DNA of 64,000 nucleotides from Marivivens donghaensis (GTDB taxonomy: Bacteria > Pseudomonadota > Alphaproteobacteria > Rhodobacterales > Rhodobacteraceae): assembly GCF_023541015.1 (NCBI RefSeq), contig NZ_JALNPR010000005.1:186001-250000 (forward strand), written 5' to 3'. Shown in pieces: positions 59,522 through 64,000 of this stretch (its first letter is position 1; the number at the start of each line of letters is the position of its first letter). Under the pieces are notes generated by a model. It was not told the origin of the DNA, searched no databases, and saw only the letters and a program-made list of their open reading frames with translations. The position numbers and the translations under genes are program-made.

Positions 59522-60564
59522 TCACCGTTTTTGCGATGATTTCTGTCATGTGGGGCATTGGTTGGGCGATGAAAGTTCCCCACCGTGTGCGTTGGGGCAT
59601 GACGGGCGTTCTGATGGCGGCGGTGCTTTTGGCGAACATCGTTTTGCCCGCTGGTAATCCATTGCGCCAAGCGACTGGTGGCGATGCGCGTCTTTGGGCG
59701 CTCATCATCGGCGCGGGTGTTGTGATCTATATTTACCGCCTCGGCCTCGGTTGGATTAAAACCAAGGTCGCCGCTAAGGAACCAGTTGTCACCACCCCGA
59801 CCAAGACATTTTCGGACAGCGAACTCGATCGCTACGCCCGCCACATGATGCTTCGTGAAATCGGTGGGACGGGGCAGAAACGGTTGAAGCAAGCGAAGGT
59901 GCTGGTGATCGGCGCAGGGGGCCTCGGGTCGCCCGCGTTGATGTATCTCGCTGCGGCGGGGGTCGGCACAATCGGTGTCGTGGATGATGACACCGTCGAT
60001 AACTCCAACCTCCAACGCCAAGTGATCCACACCGATGCCCGTATCGGCCAGCCGAAGGTGCATTCTGCCGCAACGGCGATCAAAGCACTGAACCCGTGGA
60101 TCGAAGTGCGTCCCTATGCGCGGCGATTGGACGAGGACACGGCAGAGGCTCTGTTCGCCGAATATGATCTGATCCTCGACGGAACCGATAACTTTGCCAC
60201 GCGCTACATGGTGAACCGCATCGCGGTCAAATTGGGGAAACCGCTGATTGCCGCTGCGATGACGCAATGGGAAGGTCAAATTTCGGTCTACGATCCCGCA
60301 AATGGTGGCCCCTGTTTCCAATGCGTCTTTCCAGAGGCTCCAGCCGCAGGGTTGGTTCCGTCTTGCGCAGAGGCGGGCGTTCTCGGCCCTCTCCCGGGGG
60401 TGATAGGGTCGTTGATGGCGGCAGAAGCGGTCAAGCTGATCACAGGCGCGGGCGAAACTCTGCGCGGTCGGTTGATGATGTATGATGCACTCTACGCTGA
60501 TAGCCGCATGATGAAGACCAAATCGCGGGCAGATTGCCCCGTTTGCGGAACATCCCACGACTAG
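59518..60564 (+). CDS. membrane-anchored ThiF/MoeB-type E1-like adenylyltransferase
   Basis: A 348-residue protein with two or three hydrophobic segments (about 1-80, [16 protein letters not shown] and [20 protein letters not shown]) fused to an E1-like domain: [56 protein letters not shown] and LDGTDNF. Zinc cysteines are in CFQC and CPVC. MoeB/ThiF enzymes adenylate sulfur-carrier proteins. The membrane anchor is unusual. Confidence 0.88.
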   Translation: MITVFAMISVMWGIGWAMKVPHRVRWGMTGVLMAAVLLANIVLPAGNPLRQATGGDARLWALIIGAGVVIYIYRLGLGWIKTKVAAKEPVVTTPTKTFSDSELDRYARHMMLREIGGTGQKRLKQAKVLVIGAGGLGSPALMYLAAAGVGTIGVVDDDTVDNSNLQRQVIHTDARIGQPKVHSAATAIKALNPWIEVRPYARRLDEDTAEALFAEYDLILDGTDNFATRYMVNRIAVKLGKPLIAAAMTQWEGQISVYDPANGGPCFQCVFPEAPAAGLVPSCAEAGVLGPLPGVIGSLMAAEAVKLITGAGETLRGRLMMYDALYADSRMMKTKSRADCPVCGTSHD

Positions 60565-60630
60565 CGTGTGAATGGCTCTGGCGGTTCCCCTTGGACGGAC
60601 CTAGACTCTGCCCAAGTATAGGAGAACCCG

Positions 60631-62652
60631 ATGACAAACCCGCTGCTAAACGATTGGTCCACCCCCTTTGGCTTGCCGCCCTTTGACGCGATTTCCGACG
60701 ATGACTTCGCGCCTGCGGTTGATGCTGCCTTGGCCGAGGCGCGGGCGAATTATGCAGCGATTGTGTCTGAGCCAGAGATCACCTTTGCCAATACGGTTGA
60801 GGCGATGGAGCGCACGACAGCCACGCTCGACCGTGTGATGGGGGCGTTTTACGCGCTCGCTGGTGCCGATGCGAACCCCGCGCGCGAGGCATTGATGCGG
60901 GAATTTGCGCCGAAAATGTCGGCCTTCTGGTCCGAAGTCACCACCAACGAGGCGCTCTTTGCCCGCGTGGAAACCCTATGGGAGCAGCGGGACGATTTGG
61001 GTCTGAACGACGAACAGGCGCGTCTGCTCTATCTGTCGTATCGTGGGTTTGTCCGCGCAGGGTCCAAGCTCAAGGGCGCAGAGGCCGACCGTCTGACCGA
61101 AGTGAAATCGCGTCTCTCTGTTTTGGGCACGCAGTTCACCCAGAACCTTTTGGCCGACGAACGGTCGTGGTTCATGCCGCTGGCTGAAACCGACCTGAAC
61201 GGACTGCCTGACTATGTGGTGTCGGCCCTGCGCGCCGCTGGCAAAGACAAGGGCCAGAACGGCCCCGTCGTTACCCTGTCCCGCTCTGTCATCGTGCCGT
61301 TCTTGCAAACCTGCCCGAACCGCGATCTGCGCCGCAAATCCTATGAGGCTTGGACCGCTCGTGGCGCCAATGGTGGCGAAACGGATAACCGTGCGATTGC
61401 GGCCGAAATTCTGGCCCTCCGGTCTGAACGCGCCAAACTGCTCGGCTACGAGGACTTCGCCCATTACAAACTCGAAACCGAAATGGCGGGCACGCCTGAC
61501 GCGGTGCGCGGTTTGTTGATGGATGTCTGGGGCCCCGCGAAATCCCGCGCCGAAGCGGATGCGCAAATTCTCGAAAACATGCTCCACAATGACGGTCACC
61601 AAGGCCCGCTCGAGGCATGGGACTGGCACTATTATTCCGCCATTCGTCGCAAGGCCGAGCATGATCTCGATGAGGCCGATGTCAAACCATATTTCCAACT
61701 CGACCGCATGATTGATGCCGCCTTTGCCTGCGCCAATCGCCTGTTCGGCCTAGAGTTCAAACCGACAGAAGGGCCGCAGTATCATCCCGACGTGCGTCTG
61801 TTCGAGGTGACACGCAATGGCGAACATATCGCGCTCTTTATGGGCGACTACTTTGCCCGTGGGTCCAAACGCTCTGGCGCGTGGTGTTCCGCGATGCGCA
61901 GTCAGAATAAACTCGACGGTGATGTGCGCCCCATTGTGATCAACGTTTGCAACTTTGCCAAACCAGCTGAGGGGCAGCCCGCGCTGTTGTCCTATGACGA
62001 TGCCCGCACCCTATTCCACGAATTCGGCCACGCGCTGCACCAAATGCTGTCGAATGTGACCTACGATTCCATGTCGGGCACATCCGTAGCCCGCGATTTC
62101 GTCGAACTGCCCAGCCAACTTTATGAACACTGGCTCGACGTGCCAGAGGTGCTGGCCGAATTTGCGGTCAACGCGGCAGGAGAGTCGATGCCTGCGGAAC
62201 TTCTGCAAAAGGTGCTGGGCGCTGCGACCTATGACATGGGATTCCAGACGGTCGAATATGTGGCTTCTGCCATTGTGGACCTCGAATTCCACCTCGGCAC
62301 CCCGCCCGCTGATCCGATGCAGAAACAGGCCGAAGTGCTAGAGGCTATCGGCATGCCCCGTGCGATCCGTATGCGCCACGCCACCCCGCATTTCGCCCAC
62401 GTGTTCAGCGGCGACGGCTATTCCAGCGGCTACTACAGCTACATGTGGTCCGAGGTCATGGATGCCGATGCGTTTGCCGCGTTCGAGGAAAAAGGCGATG
62501 CCTTTGACCCTGAAACCGCTAAAGCGCTTGAGGCGCATATCCTCTCGGTCGGGGGAACTGTGGATGCGGCAGAACTTTACACCCGTTTCCGTGGACGGCT
62601 TCCGGGTGTTGAAGCGCTGCTTCAAGGCCGTGGTTTGCTCGAAGTCGCGTGA
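60631..62652 (+). CDS. M3 family oligopeptidase / peptidyl-dipeptidase
   Basis: A 673-residue cytoplasmic zinc peptidase, close to oligopeptidase A and Dcp. The zinc site is in TLFHEFGHALHQMLSNVTYD with a Glu about 25 residues further (VELPSQLYEHW). ALPF-like N-terminus WSTPFGLPPFDAI and end GRGLLEVA are typical. TAGGAGAA precedes the ATG. Confidence 0.93.
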   Translation: MTNPLLNDWSTPFGLPPFDAISDDDFAPAVDAALAEARANYAAIVSEPEITFANTVEAMERTTATLDRVMGAFYALAGADANPAREALMREFAPKMSAFWSEVTTNEALFARVETLWEQRDDLGLNDEQARLLYLSYRGFVRAGSKLKGAEADRLTEVKSRLSVLGTQFTQNLLADERSWFMPLAETDLNGLPDYVVSALRAAGKDKGQNGPVVTLSRSVIVPFLQTCPNRDLRRKSYEAWTARGANGGETDNRAIAAEILALRSERAKLLGYEDFAHYKLETEMAGTPDAVRGLLMDVWGPAKSRAEADAQILENMLHNDGHQGPLEAWDWHYYSAIRRKAEHDLDEADVKPYFQLDRMIDAAFACANRLFGLEFKPTEGPQYHPDVRLFEVTRNGEHIALFMGDYFARGSKRSGAWCSAMRSQNKLDGDVRPIVINVCNFAKPAEGQPALLSYDDARTLFHEFGHALHQMLSNVTYDSMSGTSVARDFVELPSQLYEHWLDVPEVLAEFAVNAAGESMPAELLQKVLGAATYDMGFQTVEYVASAIVDLEFHLGTPPADPMQKQAEVLEAIGMPRAIRMRHATPHFAHVFSGDGYSSGYYSYMWSEVMDADAFAAFEEKGDAFDPETAKALEAHILSVGGTVDAAELYTRFRGRLPGVEALLQGRGLLEVA

Positions 62653-63746
62653 TGCTCCGCCGCATTTGGCTCAGTTTTGTAATGCTCTGCCTCGTCGCGG
62701 CCTGTTCAGGTCGCCCGGGGCCAGAGGTGCTGACCCCGATCCCCGACGTTGCGGACGGGGCCAAGGTGATCCGTATCTACGCGGTCACCACACGCACAGC
62801 GGACGAGGCGCCACTGCTTGGGTTCGACAACACGCCGAGCTTTGAACTCGCCTATCGCTATTACGATATTTCGGTGCCGCCGCACCGTCGGGCAGGGCAG
62901 GTGACATGGCCCAGCCGTACGCCCGATCCGTCCAAGCAATTCGTTGTCGTCGACAGCGGAATTATGGAGCGGCCAGATTTCCTGAGCGAGGTCATCGCCC
63001 GCAACCGATCCAATGGGTCTGGTGAGGTCGGTATTTTTGTCCACGGCTTTAACCAGCGGTATCAAGAGGCGCTGTTCCGCCTTGCCCAATTGACTGCGGA
63101 TGCGGGCGGTAACAACGCACCGATCCTCTTTGCATGGCCGTCGAACGGGCGACCGCTCGAATATATCGGCGACCGTCAGGCCGCGATTTTCTCGCGCGAG
63201 CCGTTGGCCGAACTGATGGACGATATCGTTAAACGGAACGGTAAAACGTTGATCTTTGCCCACTCCATGGGTGGTTTCCTCACGATGGAGGCGATGCGGA
63301 CGCTCAAGCTCGAAGGCAAGCAATCGACATTGGATAAGTTGTCGGTGGTTCTCGCTGCGCCCGATGTCGATCTGTTCCTCTTCCGTCGCCAGATGGAGGT
63401 CATCGGCGAAATGCGCGAACCCTTGTCAGTCCTCGTGTCACCTGATGATCGCGCCTTATTGCTGTCATCCCGCGTTGGCGGCGGTCGGCCTCGGCTCGGG
63501 GCATTGGACGTGAGCGATCCAGAGGTGGCCTCGGTCGCTGAGGATTTTAACATTCGGATTATCGACGTGAGTTCCGTGGAATCTGATCCGCTGCGTCATA
63601 GCCGCTACATCAACCTCGCCACGCTCTATACCGCCCTCGAAGGGCAGGCGAGCGGACGCACCGACCTCGCGACGGCAGGGACATTCGTGTTCGATGCGAT
63701 TGGTCAGGGGCTTTTGCTGCCTGTGAACGTGCTAACGCGGAATTAG
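62652..63746 (+). CDS. alpha/beta hydrolase lipoprotein (DUF900)
   Basis: A 364-residue protein with lipoprotein signal (lipobox VAAC, Cys18) and an alpha/beta hydrolase domain: GIFVHGFNQRYQEALFRLAQ, nucleophile Ser in FAHSMGGFLTMEAM, Asp in APDVDLF and His near DPLRHSRYIN. Overlaps the M3 peptidase stop by one base and the next convergent gene by 4 bp. Confidence 0.88.
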   Translation: MLRRIWLSFVMLCLVAACSGRPGPEVLTPIPDVADGAKVIRIYAVTTRTADEAPLLGFDNTPSFELAYRYYDISVPPHRRAGQVTWPSRTPDPSKQFVVVDSGIMERPDFLSEVIARNRSNGSGEVGIFVHGFNQRYQEALFRLAQLTADAGGNNAPILFAWPSNGRPLEYIGDRQAAIFSREPLAELMDDIVKRNGKTLIFAHSMGGFLTMEAMRTLKLEGKQSTLDKLSVVLAAPDVDLFLFRRQMEVIGEMREPLSVLVSPDDRALLLSSRVGGGRPRLGALDVSDPEVASVAEDFNIRIIDVSSVESDPLRHSRYINLATLYTALEGQASGRTDLATAGTFVFDAIGQGLLLPVNVLTRN

Positions 63747-64000
63747 GAATAGCGCGCGTCGTCGGGGTGGGGTTCGACCCCGACGGGGTCCTTGTGGATC
63801 AGAACGTCTGCATTGGTGTGCTTTGCAACAATGGCACGACGAAGCGCGGCACCGATGCTATGCGCCTCTTCCAGCGTCTGCGATCCGTCCAATTCGATAT
63901 GAAGGTTCACGAAAACGCGGCTCCCTGCTTGGCGGGTTTTGAGGTCGTGAAACCCGTGAACCCCGTCGAAGTTACCCGCGATGTCCGCGATAGAGGCGAT
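63743..64000 (-). CDS. cation diffusion facilitator transporter, C-terminal end (cut by window edge)
   Basis: The last 85 codons of a gene running beyond 64000. They read GVHGFHDLKTRQAGSRVFVN and HIELDGSQTLEEAHSI, the cytoplasmic metal-sensing dimer domain of CDF (FieF-type) zinc/iron exporters, ending in DDARYS. The membrane part is outside the window. Overlaps the alpha/beta hydrolase gene by 4 bp. Confidence 0.9.
   Translation of the reverse strand: MASIADIAGNFDGVHGFHDLKTRQAGSRVFVNLHIELDGSQTLEEAHSIGAALRRAIVAKHTNADVLIHKDPVGVEPHPDDARYS

Overview
The window is an ordinary stretch of chromosome from a Rhodobacteraceae (roseobacter/Rhodobacter-type) alphaproteobacterium. The evidence is GC-rich coding DNA, very tight operons with many 1-4 bp stop/start overlaps, and family-typical features: an LDH-type malate dehydrogenase, ethylmalonyl-CoA pathway genes, the sucCDAB-lpd and sdhCDAB blocks, FYDLN acid-domain and DUF6455 proteins, and G-rich intergenic hairpins. 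No insertion sequence, integrase, phage gene, CRISPR array or rRNA operon was seen. One tRNA (Ala, GGC) is present.

Layout. 1-9.7 kb: nucleotide-sugar genes for surface polysaccharide (gmd, manC, ugd, a UDP-glucuronate 4-epimerase-like gene, a phosphomannomutase), interrupted by putA; manC is split by a frameshift. 9.8-13.1 kb: a small cupin, tRNA-Ala, FYDLN protein, YgjP-like metallopeptidase, a GntR/FCD regulator (probable AkgR) and a membrane TerB-like protein. 13.2-23.4 kb: the 2-oxoglutarate dehydrogenase/succinyl-CoA synthetase operon (sucC-sucD-hypothetical-sucA-sucB-MAPEG-lpd) and mdh. 23.6-27.2 kb: a TauE/SafE carrier, then a probable malyl-CoA thioesterase, NnrU, DUF1737 and mesaconyl-CoA hydratase. 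27.4-31.8 kb: sdhCDA, three small lipoproteins, sdhB. 32-33.5 kb: a 54-residue ORF, DUF6455 and DUF1989 genes. 33.5-39 kb: a BMP-type nucleoside ABC transporter with purine nucleoside phosphorylase. 39-64 kb: housekeeping genes (rimI-tsaB-nfu, usp, trpS, pseudo-rhomboid, murJ, glnD, PBP activator, rsmI-yraN-gshB, comM, GST, cobU/cobC, rpoH-chaN, coaBC-dut-thiF-like, M3 peptidase, alpha/beta-hydrolase lipoprotein, end of a CDF transporter).

How the parts work together. The clearest regulatory signal is the 10-bp palindrome TGTGATCACA. It occurs just before the GntR gene (11534-11547) and as a pair with 21-bp centre spacing before sucC (22306-22341) and before sdhC (27221-27255; one copy has a mismatch). 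This links the regulator to two TCA-cycle operons and matches what is known of AkgR in Rhodobacter sphaeroides. A different shared element, GCTGCGATGCGGCAAA, lies upstream of both mdh and the malyl-CoA thioesterase gene, with a weaker copy next to the sucC operator pair.

Nothing here looks like a wholly new system. The points most worth following up are the frameshifted manC, the two shared promoter elements, the lipoprotein trio inside the sdh operon, the rhomboid that has lost its catalytic residues, and the terminator hairpin abutting the comM start codon. Family assignments come from reading motifs by eye; no database search was possible.
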